Positions 10,549 to 21,545 of a stretch of 64,000 nt of DNA are shown one piece after another. The position numbers and the translations under genes were made by a program. The notes under the pieces were generated by a model that was not told the origin of the DNA, searched no databases, and saw only the letters and a program-made list of their open reading frames with translations. Source of the stretch: Diphasiastrum complanatum (Eukaryota > Streptophyta > Lycopodiopsida > Lycopodiales > Lycopodiaceae). Position 1 is the stretch's first letter. Each line of letters begins with the position of its first letter. Where the stretch lies: contig CM055092.1 in NCBI GenBank assembly GCA_029204225.1, positions 40,762,016 through 40,826,015 on the forward strand, given 5' to 3'.

Positions 10549-10979
10549 CACAGATTCCTGCGGTGGAGTCATTGAATGCTGCGGTACCTGGACGCCAGTG
10601 TGTTGTGAGGCCTTTTCGGTCGAGATGGCAGAGCGCATACCAGTTGACGTTTATTTTCATCGTGGTATATAGCTTGACGGGTTTCTTTGTGTGCAGAGGG
10701 GGATTGGAAGATGTCCGCAGGCACAACAAACGACATCGGAAGCAAGAAGCAGACTGTGCAAAGATGCTGCGACAGGCTCGGCTGAGACACCTAGAGCCGG
10801 ACCCCCCCGCCCCTACTGTCGAGGTGGGTTTGGATGAGCAGATTGGAATGAACTTCACTGCACGGCAGCTGGCCCTGGTCAGGGAAAGGGTGTGAATTCG
10901 TCGGGCTAACCAGGTTGCCCAGCAAGAGCGAGAGAACAATGCACCCAAAGCTGGTGAGGAGTCAATGGAGGATTCATAG
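10549..10979 (+). pseudogene. hAT-B accessory gene (ORF2), detached copy
   Basis: Two probable exons: 10549-10640, then after an acceptor TTTGTGTGCAG near 10695 a coding stretch to TAG at about 10977. The second exon encodes a basic, Lys/Arg-rich coiled-coil-like segment (RRHNKRHRKQEADCAKMLRQ), a proline patch, the phrase IGMNFTARQLALVRERV and an acidic end (GEESMEDS). There is one in-frame TGA after RERV. Homologous C-termini lie tail to tail with the hAT-B transposase at 20300-20336 and 27537-27674, and the 3' flank (11000-11260) matches the hAT-B spacer. I therefore read this as the second gene of hAT-B. I do not recognise a known domain. A DNA-binding or subunit role is a guess. Confidence 0.45.
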
Positions 10980-11389
10980 GAACGCTAAGACTAGATAGGG
11001 TCCAGCCATATGTGGCGGACTGTTTCTATGTAATTTTTTAGCAGTAAAGGAGGCGGCATATAGTTAGACATTAGTATAAAAAACAGACCCAGCCGTATGT
11101 GGCGGGATTCATAATGTTATTTTGATACATCTCTTGAATTAATATACAGTGCATTTTTTTGTGCAACACGTGACTGATTTTGTGAAATGAACTCTCTGTA
11201 TTTTTTGAATGCAATGTAATGTATGTGGTTATGAAATGTTATATTTTGTCTCAATTATGGTGGGCATGGGCATGTGATCAGAAATCAGGGGGGACAGAAA
11301 AGAGCGATTTTCTTTTTCTTTGACTGGCTTCCATGAGTAAGTAAACCTTTTGTTTGGTTACTTGCAACCCAACAAACAGCACAAGGGGG
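10980..11389 (+). mobile_element. hAT-B intergenic spacer relic
   Basis: Non-coding. 11000-11260 is homologous, in reverse, to about 27300-27530 and 20040-20290, the spacer between the two hAT-B genes. The remainder to 11389 shows nothing recognisable. Confidence 0.5.
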
Positions 11390-11393
11390 AGAG

Positions 11394-11466
<73 letters not shown>
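11390..11466. repeat. (GA)n microsatellite
   Basis: About 75 bp of nearly pure GA. Confidence 0.9.
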
Positions 11467-11468
<2 letters not shown>

Positions 11469-11970
11469 CATTTACCTACTAAAGAGAATATCGAAGTTCC
11501 AAAGGACCACCTTGGAGTTTAAAATTGTGGGCAACAGTTTTGTTGCAATTGTTTTCCTCAAGCGGCAAAGTTGACGAGGAAACAAGCTGAAAAGGAACGA
11601 AGGCACTTATAGCTGCAATAGAAGATGAATTGGATCCTGGGGAGCTGTTAGAATCCCCATCGTCATGCCGATCATTGCTAAAGTACAAACAAGTGACGAA
11701 CGCTACGTTACCACCCAACCATAGAGGTGCAGCCACCCCACCCCCGTGCACTGGAGCTACAGACCACCATCAAGCAAGCTCGGATCTCATGTAAGCCATG
11801 GTGTCCCATACCACCATGCCTTACCCTCGACCCTCACCTACCTACATCCTGAGGCCTATTCATTCTCCAGGAGAGAATGAATACCCAGCTCATGGAGATC
11901 CACCTCTATATACATAGTCCAGGTGGGTCATCTCCCTCCATAGGAGTCATGCATGACTAACGACACGCGA
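11467..11970. other. No gene recognised; small palindrome at 11858-11882
   Basis: No supported coding sequence. ATTCATTCTC (11858-11867) and GAGAATGAAT (11873-11882) form a 10-bp stem with a 5-base loop. Confidence 0.4.
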
Positions 11971-11976
11971 TAGTTG

Positions 11977-12100
11977 TGCACACTGATGCGGGTCCATAAC
12001 AACGAGTCACCGCGTGCCAATGAGACATTGACACGTGGCACAAAAGGCCTATAGCTCCAAATCAGCGTTCCGTCCTGTAACTGAGACAAGTGTGAGAATG
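11977..12100 (+). mobile_element. Gy-A LTR fragment
   Basis: Direct match to the right arm of the palindromic LTR (about 14007-14117), including GCGGGTCCATAACAACGAGT. Probably the remains of the 5' LTR of the same element, joined by deletion to the pol fragment that follows. Confidence 0.6.
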
Positions 12101-12129
12101 GCCGAGACCTTTGACAATTCGTCATGTGA

Positions 12130-13850
12130 AATCCTTTTTGGGCTTCACAGGATTCTTTCACAGGTTCATTTTGGACTATGCCTTAATAGCATTGCCCTTG
12201 ACGAACGTTCTTAAGGGGGTGAAGAAAAAATGCAGCCTCTAAAAAAGTCCATTGATAATGTGGACGGATGAAATGAATGAGAGTTTTGAGACTCTCAAGC
12301 ACTGTGTTTCTACGGCTCCAATTTTGCATATTGTCGATCCTAACCGGCCCTTTGTGGTTGATACGGATGCTAGCGACTTTGCTGTTGGAGCGGTCCTGTA
12401 TCAGGACGGTAGACTAGTTGCTTTTGAAAGCAAGAAGCTGGATCCTGCTCAGACTAGGTATTCTACTTATGAGAAGGAGCTTTTTGCAGTCATTCACGCG
12501 TTAAAAATCTGGAGGCATTATCTTTATGGTGCCAGATTTATGGTAATGACTGATCACCAATCCCTTAAGTATATCTGTGATGCTAAGGACCTTCGTGGCC
12601 GTAAGGCTAGATGGTCGGCACTCATTCAGGAGTTTGTCATACGTTCAAAGTTGTGAACAATGCCAACAAAACAAAGTAGAAAGACTCAAAGTTGCGGGTC
12701 TTTTACATCCCTTGGAAATTCCCAATAAGAAATGGGAAAGTATTTCAATGGATTTTGTGGTTGGACTCCCTAAAACCCGGAGTGATCACGATGCCATTTG
12801 GGTGGTAGTTGACAGGCTGACCAAGATGGCGCAATTTATACCAACTAAATTAGCTGTCAAGGCATCTGAACTAGCCCAACTTTTCGTTGAAAAGTTGTTC
12901 AGATTGTATGGTTTGCCGAATGATATTGTTAGTGATCGCGACTCCAAGTTCACTGGCAAGTTCTGGCAAGCAGTTTTTGAAAAACTTGAAACAACCCTTA
13001 GTCTTAGTTCTTCGGATCACCCAGAGTTTGATGGGCAGACAAAACGAGTCAACCAGACGTTGGAGGATATGCTTAGAGCATACGTTTCTCACCGACAGTC
13101 TGATTGGGAAAAGTATCTCCCTTTGGTTGAGTTTGCGCACAATAGTGCTAAGCATTCTGCCACCGGATTCAGTCCTTTTATGCTGATGTACGGCTTTCAG
13201 CCGCGTTCTCCAGTTTTTGTCGGTCTCAAAGGTCTCAAGGTGCAAGCTGCAGTAGATTTCCTGCAAGATATGCAAGAAATGCTGCTAGTGCTTCTTGGTT
13301 TCCAAGGGGAGGCTCGAAGAAATGCTGCTAGTGGCCAAAGAAAGCATGAAAACCGCTCAAGATAGAGCTCAGTTTTATGCTAACCGCGGTCGATCACCTC
13401 GGGATATTGAGGTCGGAACCTGGGTGTATCTTAAAATCCCTAAGGATTTGAAGGTACTCCGGACGGGAAAATGCCATAAGCTGTCTCCTCGATATAGCGG
13501 ACCTTATAAGGTTGTAAAGAAAATCAACCCGGTCGCGTATCAGCTAGATCTTCCGATTGGGGTTGGAGTTCATCGTGTTTTCCATGTAAGTCGTTTAAAA
13601 CAACGACTTAGTAGGAAGGATTCCCTAATTCCGGAAGGTGAACTAGTTAGCTCGAGGATCTGTCTACCTTTGTGCCTAATGTACCTGAAAAAGTTGTGGA
13701 CGTTCGTCGTCACCAATTGAGAAACCGTTTGGTTTCTGAATTTCTCGTACGTTGGAAAGGTAAGACAGATGACGAGGACAGTTGGGAGAGAGAGGACTAT
13801 TTAAGACTGAACTTCCCTGGCTTGCTCCCATTAGGAGGAGACTCTTAAAG
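12130..13850 (+). pseudogene. Gy-A: Ty3/gypsy pol fragment (RT end, RNase H, integrase, chromodomain)
   Basis: Starts in the RT connection region (FTGFFHRFI, about 12145). Next is RNase H (VVDTDASDFAVGAVLYQ, about 12360; FESKKLDPAQTRYSTYEKE, about 12425; MTDHQSLKY). A deletion near 12640 drops the rest of RNase H and most of the integrase zinc finger, of which SCEQCQQNKVERLK remains. The integrase core has all three acidic positions visible: SMDFVVGLPKT, SDRDSKFTGKFW, and the region after SSDHPEFDGQTKRVNQ. Frameshifts occur near 13300 and 13680. The end is a chromodomain (LVRWKGKTDDEDSWERE, about 13755) and TAA at 13848. The chromodomain places it with the chromovirus branch. The PPT is AAAGGGGGAGGGA immediately before the LTR at 13861. 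Confidence 0.85.
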
Positions 13851-13860
13851 GGGGAGGGAA

Positions 13861-14151
13861 TGTTACGTACCCATAAGGGTACGCAACATGAAACTTGAAG
13901 TGACGGTCTCAGTTATGGGACGGAACGCTGATATGGAGCTATAGGTCTTTTGGGTGCCACGTGTCAATGTCTCATTGGCACACGGTGACTCGTTGTTATG
14001 GACCCAACACTGACGCGGGTCCATAACAACGAGTCGCCGCATGCCAATGAGACATTGACACGTGGCACCCAAAAGATCTATAGCTCCAGATCAGCGTTCC
14101 GTCCCATAACTGAGACCGTCACCTCAAGTTTCCTGTTGCGTACACGTAACA
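13861..14151 (+). mobile_element. Gy-A 3' LTR, almost entirely palindromic
   Basis: Begins TGTTACGTAC right after the polypurine tract and ends GTACACGTAACA. Nearly its full length is an inverted repeat centred near 14008 (left arm about 13861-14007, right arm 14009-14151), with arms about 90% alike. Either the LTR is naturally palindromic or one half was duplicated in inverse. Confidence 0.6.
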
Positions 14152-14458
14152 GTGTTGTACGTAACAGGAGCCATGTGATACCTCCATTCCAAAGACAGAG
14201 TTATAGCCCCCACTCTATAGTACGAGGTTGGTGATAAGGTAATACACAGTTTATAAGGGACGTATTGTAGTGAGCATTCATGTCTGGCGTTCACTAGGAG
14301 ATGGATCTGAACACAAGCAAATATCTGCCAAGACTATGCGGTAGTATAAATCTAAGGAAGCTCTTCTTGCCAGAGAGAGAGAGATAGCGACAGAGCGAGG
14401 GATAGTCTGCTTGTTTAAACTGTTAGAATTGTTTGCTCTTTCAAGCCCATTAGCACTC
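14152..14458. other. No gene; possible promoter-like AT motifs
   Basis: GTATAAAT (about 14343) is TATA-like, followed by a short GA tract. No coding sequence recognised. Confidence 0.3.
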
Positions 14459-14755
14459 CATCTCAGTTATGGGAGGCATGGGCAGTGAGTAGGTTTTTTG
14501 CAAATTTTTTTGGCACTGTTTTCATCTTTTTTAATTGGAGGGGGTAGGCAGTAGTTGTCCACCCGTTGATAATGAATTCTGGAGAGGGGGGGGGGGGGGG
14601 GGGGGGTAGGGTCAGGATCATAGTTTTTAATTGATTTTGGGCATGTGGGAGTGAGCGGGAAAGGGCCTGTAATATTTTTTTTTTTTGAAAAAAAAAATTG
14701 GCGTCAAGGGCGCCCACCCCGGATGCGCTTCTGTGCCCACCATCCGCTTCCTTAG
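14459..14755 (-). mobile_element. TA-anchored non-autonomous repeat, copy D
   Basis: Same order of parts as copies A and C: CTCAGTTATGGGAGGCATGG end, CAAATTTTTTTGG, poly-G (14587-14606), a homopolymer T/A block, a degraded GC-rich block, then CGCTTCCTTAG next to a TA-rich tract and the hAT-B terminus at 14775. Confidence 0.6.
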
Positions 14756-14774
14756 TTTATATGTGTATATATAT

Positions 14775-14850
14775 ATCATAGGTCCCGCGGTACCAGGTAC
14801 TGCGGATCCCAGTACCGCGGGACCATACTGGTACCGCGGTACCACAATAT
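14775..14850 (+). mobile_element. hAT-B copy 1, left terminus with GCGGTACC subterminal repeats
   Basis: CATAGGTCCCGCGGTACC followed by four or five variants of GGTACCGCGGGACC in both orientations. The same sequence, inverted, ends hAT-B copy 2 (32577-32652 plus 39842-39862). Arrays of short subterminal repeats at the ends are typical binding sites for hAT transposases. Confidence 0.6.
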
Positions 14851-15124
14851 AAATATTATTTAATATTTAATATTTTTTTAATTGTTTTTTGACCTAAACA
14901 CCTACCCGCCCCCCTCGCGTTTCCTCTGAAATTTTTTGCGCCCTCCTCCGCCTTGCCATCGCTGCTGTTTCCGCCCTGCATTTGCGTCGCCCTTCGCCCA
15001 CGCAACACCCTGCCTTGCATCCGACTTGCTTCGCCCTGCCTTCGCCCATGCTATTTTTTTTCTAGCAATCCATCCTTCCAGTTTTAGCTTCATCTGCATT
15101 TTTTCCCTAGTTTTCTCCATCGCA

Positions 15125-17705
15125 ATGGTGCAATCCGACCTTTCCAGTCTATGGGACGAGGTAGACATTGTCAGGCGGGTTGCCGACAAGACCAACAAGA
15201 CCGGTCAGAAGATCGTGCGTTGCCGATACTGTCTCGTCGAATTTGCTGCGTCCCTCACTTGCCTTAAAGGCCATCTGCTCGGTGCACGCGCCAAAAATGG
15301 TGCCACCTTAAATGCTGCCCCTTGTGGCAGCATGTCCGTCCCCGACAAGCAGCGATTACTGGACACCTACGGGCCGCGGCTCGTGGCGGGGGAGAACACC
15401 ATTTCGGAGGGCATTCTTCGGTTTTGCACCGCTCCTTATGTGGCTGACCTAGAGTTGCTGCCTGCTTGGCTGGGACGCACGAGGAGAGGGAGTCCATCCT
15501 CATCCCGTCCCACTGCCCCTCATCCCCCTCAGACAATTCTGCCACACGCACCCCCATCTACACCCATTCCGGTGGATTCCGTCCCATCACGTCCGCCAGT
15601 TGCCACTGCGGTTCCACCACCACGTCCTGTTGCTCGCACACCCCTGGTTTACGATTTTCTCATGGATTCTCTACCACTCGAGCAGGCCCAGGATGCTACT
15701 GGTGAGGCCTTCGAGGATGTGGATGAGATCCCTTCTTCCTTCCCTTCTCATCCGAATGACCTCCTCAGCCAGCAGTTTTCGTACCCCATGCTAGATGTTG
15801 CCCCTCCACCAGTGCACCCCACCTATGCTGCTGCACCCATCCCTGCCAGTGCATCCCACTCTCCCCATTCCATGTCTACAGCCGATGCATCCACCAGTGC
15901 CCAGCCTGTCGCGTCATCGTCCATTCCCGTCACGGTTGGTGCATCGTGCTGGAGGTCCACCACCCGTCGCCCACCAGGTAGAGCCCTTGTGCAGCAGACC
16001 ATTCGCGGCGTGCATCAGCCGCACATGGATAGAGAGGCCACACAAGCCGTGGCCAGTTTGATTTACGAGCTGAACCTACCTTTTGCCATCACCAATTCTG
16101 AGCCCTTCAGAAGGGCATTCCGCCTTGCACAGTCTGTTAGCCCTACCTGGAGAGTCTTTGGTTCAGAGGTTGTCCGCACACACATGCTGAGAGATAGGGT
16201 TGAGTCCTTGTCTAGAGAGATGGAGCCTCTACGCTGCCACTGGGCCACATATGGATGCAACATCATGTCCGATGGCTGGACTGATGTTAGGAGGAGGCCG
16301 ATCCTCAACATCTTGGTTTCCAGCTGCATGGGTACACAGTTTTTGAGAGCCGTGGATTGCAGTAGGTGGGGGAGAGTCATATCTGCAGAGTTCATGTACG
16401 ATGTCATTAGGTCTTCCATCCTGTCCATGGGCCCCCAGCATGTCGTTACGGTGGTGACAATGCCATCAACTGTGTTCAGATGGGTGTCCTGCTAGAGGCC
16501 GAGTTCCCTCACATCGTCCATACCCCCTGTGCGGTGCACGACATAGACCTTTTGATGGGGGACAAAGGTGCACTTCCCTGGGTTAGAGCCATTGTCCGCG
16601 AGGCCCTCTTCCTGGTGACAAAGGTCACCAGGAAGAGGCGTGTTCTTGCCTATGTTCCAGGTGTTCAGCCATTTGGACCTCCGTAAGCCGGGCCCCACAC
16701 GCTTTGCATTCGACCTGGTGGTCATCGACCGTCTGATCAGGTGCAGGGCACAGCTTCTACAGATGGTTGCCAGTGATCTTTGGCGTGCCAGTACATTTCA
16801 GCACACGGAGGATGGGGAGCACTTTTCTTCCATGGTGAGGGGAGACCAGTTCTGGAGGGATGCACAGACATTGTCAGGACTCCTTCGACCACTCTACATT
16901 GTGCTCTGCATGGCTAACAACGAGGGGTCCACACTTGGACTGGTGTATGAGCTCATGGACCGGATCGAACAGTTCCTGCAGCTGCCCATCTTGCAGCCAG
17001 AGAGGTAAGCGGTACAGTGTTGTAATTGGTCTTTATTTTTTCAGTGTTTACTAGTTTGTTTTTTGTCGATGTTACATTTTTTCCAAAATTTGCTTCGATT
17101 TCGTGCAGGATGACGGAACTGAGGTTCATTTGGGAGACGCGGTGGAACTACTTTCACAGGAGTATCCACAGCGTTGCACACATCTTGCATCCCCTCTTCC
17201 TTTCTCCGACACAGATATCAGACAGGGAGCTTGAGGCGGATTGACTTCGCTACATCTACAGGGTGGGTCCACACATTGGCTTGGATCCTATCAGACTCAT
17301 GGAGGAGCTAGCTGCATTTCGTTTCGGGATGGGCACGTTCGGTCACCCAGTTGCTCAAGATCCAGAGAGGAGGCAACTCCCCATTACCTGGTGGACCATG
17401 TTCGGTAGCACCTATCCCTCCATACAGCGTCTTGCACTGTGGGTCCTTTCATAGGTATGCATCTCATCTCATCCTCCCTTGTTGTGTTTCGTTGACGTTC
17501 CACCCGTGCACGTGTGCTGAACCATTTCATTGCACGTACCATAGGATTGCGCTGCCTCCGTTTGTGAGCGTAATTGGAGCACATAGGCCCTCACTCACAC
17601 CAGGAGAAGAAACAGGCTGTCAGTGAGTCAGTTGGAGCGGTTGGTGTTCTGTAGCACCAACGCACGTCTCGCCAGGAGACTGCCGACCATTACGAGCGCA
17701 TTGCA
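15125..17705 (+). pseudogene. hAT-B copy 1 transposase, catalytic part (BED, DUF659, hAT dimerisation)
   Basis: Starts at the ATG of MVQSDLSSLWDEVD. A BED-type finger (CRYCLVEF...LKGHL, residues ~33-55) is followed by a proline/serine-rich linker and the DUF659 core: NIMSDGWTDVRRRP (about 16260), then HVVTVVT where a 4-base deletion near 16457 removes the DNA of the catalytic TDNATNC motif and shifts frame. CAVHDIDLL follows at about 16530. A second frame break is near 16660. Introns: 17007-17108, 17455-17544 and from 17706. The dimerisation region (LPITWWTMFGSTYPSIQRLAL, then SVCERNWST...TRRRNRLS) is present, with TGA for tryptophan at about 17242. Cut-and-paste transposase; this copy is dead. 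Confidence 0.85.
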
Positions 17706-17716
17706 GGTGGTGGGCT

Positions 17717-18071
17717 TGTAAGAGATCCTAACACCACAGTAGGGCAAACACTAACTGATCCACCCAACCTTGCCTACTCCCTGATATAGAGTAAGCCCCT
17801 CCTAGCCCAGTGTGAGGACTGGTAGCATGCTACTGCCAAGTGTCGACCACGTGGCACTGACGTGGCCGACTGCACGGGACCCAACTGGGGGCCCTATCCT
17901 GCTGACAGGGTCCCTAGGCTGTGTTAAGCCTGCCATGGCTATGGACCGTGCTGGGGCACACTACTCACACTGTCTTGCCCTGTTGGTCGTGTACGCTGGA
18001 CACGACCCTGACTGTGGTATCTGACCTATCTGTGTTCTCTAGGGTTCGGCACTGGTTACGAGCTCGTAACA
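17717..18071. mobile_element. Gy-B solo LTR (355 bp) with GGGCT target duplication
   Basis: TGTAAGAGATCC...CTCGTAACA, flanked by GGGCT at 17712-17716 and 18072-18076. It sits inside an intron of the hAT-B transposase; the empty site is visible in copy 2 at about 25190. The same LTR occurs at 22349, 23535 and 30655. Relative to those elements it is in minus orientation. Confidence 0.9.
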
Positions 18072-18172
18072 GGGCTTTTCTCCCATAGCATGTTGGTTGA
18101 CGTCTCACTAAAATGTAGGTTTCAATGTTTGATAAAATTGTTGTCCTGACACGCTCAATTTTGACCTTGCAG

Positions 18173-19785
18173 ACGAAGATATCTGATTTGGAGCGCCAGG
18201 TTGACTTGCCTATGGACAGCGTCCATCCGATGCCTGCAGATGACTTGGGCACACAGTTGATGGCAGAGAGAGAGAGGGAGCTTGCTGAGATGAGAGAGGG
18301 AGGGCTTGGGCTTGAGCACAGAGAGCCTCCATTGTATGAGGCAGATGAGCTAGTGTCAGAGGATGAGCATGATGAGGATGAGCCCATTCGGGTTGTGTTT
18401 GCCAGATCAGAGAGGGATGAGGCAGATGATACAGGTGTAGGACACATGCCACGGGCAGGGGTCACAGGTGCATCACGTGGCAAAGGTGGGGCACATGGCA
18501 CAGGTTATACTTGGAGACAGGCAGGGCACACTGTTGGGGCCAGTGGCATACCTACCTATGTCGACATGATGGAGGAGGCTCTTGAGAGAGGGCAGATTGA
18601 TTTAGATGCCGGTCCCGCAGCTGTTTGGATGCGTGCAGTACAGAGTCATGGCCGTTACTACGACATCACACCAGAGGAGGCACTAGATGACTTTGATTGC
18701 ACAGATTGGGAGGCCATGCAGGGTCTACAGGGTGCACATGATGAGGCACGGGTTGATTCAGGGGATGGTGCACAGGATGAGGCCCAGAGCCCAGAGCATT
18801 TGTATTCAGATGCCCAGCTGGACGACTTGATTGCCACATTGGATTCAGAGGCTCAGCAGATGCCGAGTGTCAGGGCACCCCCTTCATCTCTTGCCAGCAT
18901 GCCATACACAGAGTCCCAGCCAGAGCAGTCGCACGAGGTGTCTACAGTTCCTCCAGCTCCTCAGAGGGTATATGTGCGCCGCACAACTCCTCCAGTGCCA
19001 CCGATGCCATTCAGGCTTGCAGCCCCTCCATCGCCGTCCACTTCTGCAGCACCAGGTCTCCATGGCAGGCCACCATCTGTGCCCAAGTTTTCTCTTGCAG
19101 CGCCCACATCCACAGTGGCTCCTCCAGCTGCTCCTCCAGTGGCAGCACCCACTCCACATCCGCCTCCTTTGGTGGCACCCACTCCACTCGCTCCCCCTTT
19201 GGCAGCACCCAAGATGTACCAGTACCGGCCACCGCAGCGCCCCTTTCAGTACATATCGTCGCTGTACTCGCCTCCTGCACAGCAGTTCCTCCACCTGCAG
19301 CAGCCCCACGGGCACACACTCCACGAGCTCATCCTCCTCGCTCAGGTGCACAGGGAGTTCCCTCTTTTGCTTCCCTATCCCAGCCGGCCTCAGCTTGGGC
19401 CCAGCCTAGCCAGCCAGGTGATTTGCATGGGGGTGATGAGGCATTGACAGCTCCTCTTGTCCGCAAGAGACCAGGAAGGCCCAAGGGTGCACCGAACAAG
19501 AAAGGCAAGGCACAGAAACTGCCAGGGAAGAGAGGACGACCACGCAGGGCTCCAGGTACAGCTAGAGGTGCAGGATTACAGCCAGCTGGAGGAGGTGTTG
19601 TTGGTTTTGCTTGCTTGGGGGCTGATGCGGAGGCAGATTGGGATGATGCTAGTGACGAGTCCTCCTCCTCGGACACACAGCCCATGCCAGTTCCAGACAG
19701 GCATAGATATCGGCTGTGAGGGTCAGCTCGGGGCCCTGAGTTGTCTCCAGAGCATTCGTCTGAGTCAGAGCCAAAGCATTGATTG
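18173..19785 (+). pseudogene. hAT-B copy 1 transposase, C-terminal tail (proline-rich, AT-hook-like)
   Basis: Last exon, after acceptor CCTTGCAG. It opens with a short coiled-coil-like segment (ISDLERQVDL), a Glu/Arg segment (MAERERELAEMREGG), an acidic stretch (SEDEHDEDEP), a conserved MMEEALERGQ block and EALDDFDCTDWEAMQG. About 200 residues rich in proline and alanine follow. The end carries two AT-hook-like motifs, GRPKGAPNKKG and KRGRPRRAPG (about 19480-19550). A frameshift lies near 19430 and a TGA at 19717-19719 where copy 2 has CGA. Such a tail is not part of the core hAT transposase; AT-hooks bind the minor groove of AT-rich DNA, so a role in target or end binding is plausible but inferred. 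Confidence 0.7.
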
Positions 19786-19789
19786 TGTC

Positions 19790-20299
19790 TCTGTTGTTTT
19801 AGTTTCAGTAGTTTGTCTCTAGCAGGCGGTCTACCATTGTACATAGAATATTTTTCACATTATATACAGTGTTTGGCGTACTTTATTTGCTGCACATTGT
19901 GCGTATGTCGCTCTGTACATGCGATGCTGTATTTTCAATTTTATGTCAAATTCTATGTGCGTGTGTGAATCCTATTTCGATTGAACTGAATGTTAGCTTC
20001 ACATAAATGCACCTATATCATGAGCACAACAATTACCCCTACACCCCAAACGGCATGTCATAAACACATGTAATACATTTGCATTTAAAAAAATTACAGA
20101 GATTGCATTTCACATGACCACGCTCGCGTTGCACAAAAAACAAGTATATATTGATTCAACCGTTGTATAAAGATAGCATTACATATCCTGTCTTTTTTTT
20201 TAAGCAACCATCTAGTTATTTGCCGCGCCCTAAACTGCCGAAAACTACATGGCAACAGTCTGCCACATACGGTTGGACCTTATCTATTCTAAACATTCC
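19790..20299. mobile_element. hAT-B copy 1 spacer between the two convergent genes
   Basis: AT-rich non-coding sequence homologous to 26957-27536. It presumably holds the 3' ends of both transcripts. No other feature. Confidence 0.6.
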
Positions 20300-20336
20300 T
20301 ACTGATCCTCCACCGACTCCTCACCCTCGTCAGGTG
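20300..20336 (-). pseudogene. hAT-B ORF2, C-terminal stub (copy 1)
   Basis: Minus-strand APDEGEESVEDQ-stop, homologous to the ends of the copies at 10549-10979 and 27537-27674. The upstream part is lost: at about 20336 the sequence changes to Gy-B gag. It lies 580 bp from and tail to tail with the transposase. Confidence 0.6.
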
Positions 20337-21545
20337 CATGCAACAGTGTTCATGATCTTCATGATACACTTTGATCTCGGAAGCTGCCGAGTCACTGGGG
20401 AAACATACAGTCTGAACAAGATGAACTTGTTTTTTATCTTTCTTATCTTTTTTAGTGAAAGGCCCCTTGGGACACTGTCTGACTGTGTGTCCCTTGCCCA
20501 TACACACAAAGCACAAACGTTCTTGTTTGGCTTTCTCAAAATCATCTGGTTTTAAGGGTTGTATGAGTGAAGGGCGTTTCTGAGGAGCTTCACCTTTAAA
20601 TTTATCTTCTTTCTTTCTTTTTAAAAATTTCTTTTTAAATTGAAAGTCTTTCTGAGGAAGCTGCTCAGAAAGTGGTTGCTGTCTCGCTCTCTTCCTACCC
20701 ACTGAATCATCATAGATTTGAGCATATCTGAGAGCTTGCTCAAGGGTAGTAGGCGAGTTTCTCTGGACCTCTACTTTATATTCATCTTTGAGGCCACGGA
20801 CAAATCCCCTGATTTTTTGATAGTCATCCATATTTTTAATCTTTAAAATTGCCTCTCGATACTGCGAGATATATTGGATGAGGGACTTGTCCATTACTGT
20901 TCTTTCCCAGGCTTCCCAGGCTCTATCAAGTTCATTCTCTGGTAGAAATTCTCTTAGGAAAGCTTCTTCAAAAGCTTTCCATGACCGGGGAGTCTGCCCA
21001 GTCTCCTGGAGATTTAACCACCACTTATAGGCCATAGGCCCTAAAGAAAGACTGGCCTCAATTGCTTGCAAATGGTCAGGGGTCTGTTTAAGAGCATGAA
21101 TGTTCTTCCATTTGCTGAGGAAGGTTTGTAGAATATCTGCATTTCTATCCTTCTCTTCCCCATTAAAAGTAGGAGGCTTTAAATCTTTAAAAACACTGGG
21201 GTGAGACCGTAAAGTCTCACCCGAAACTGATGGAAGTGGAGAAGGGGATAACTGAGAAGTGGAGGGAAGGCTTCCTTTCGCGGAGCTCAAAATCAAGTTT
21301 TTGAGTTCAGCGAACGAGTCGTCCACACTGGACTTGAAATTGGCTAATGCCAGCTTCAGTTCATCCACTTCTGTTACCAATTGGAGGAACTGCTCCTTGG
21401 TAACTAGTTCGTCGAGTTCTTCGGCGAACTGTTCCTGTTCTTCTACTTCCATGGGTTCCTTCCCTTTTCTGTAAGCCAAGGCTTCTGTTTCAAGTTCGTC
21501 GAAGCCTCTCTCCTGGGGTTGATCAGGTCCTTGAGGAGTGGTCAT
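20337..21545 (-). CDS. gag: Gy-B gag polyprotein, 3'-truncated copy
   Basis: Open frame from MTTPQGPDQPQERGF with an acidic N-terminus, a coiled-coil-like segment (LQLVTEVDELKLALANF), the retrotransposon gag domain (residues ~130-280, including WWLNLQETGQTPRSWKAFEEAF) and a CCHC zinc knuckle CFVCMGKGHTVRQCP near residue 350. In the element this protein forms the virus-like particle and binds RNA. The frame runs out of gag at about 20336 into hAT-B sequence, so protease and pol are absent. The second copy at 27675-29902 is closely similar. Confidence 0.85.

Noticed and set aside
18884-19351. Minus-strand frames opposite the hAT-B tail (also at 26088-26537)
   Set aside because: Open only because the plus strand is proline/alanine-rich; the plus frame aligns between copies as protein, the minus does not need to.
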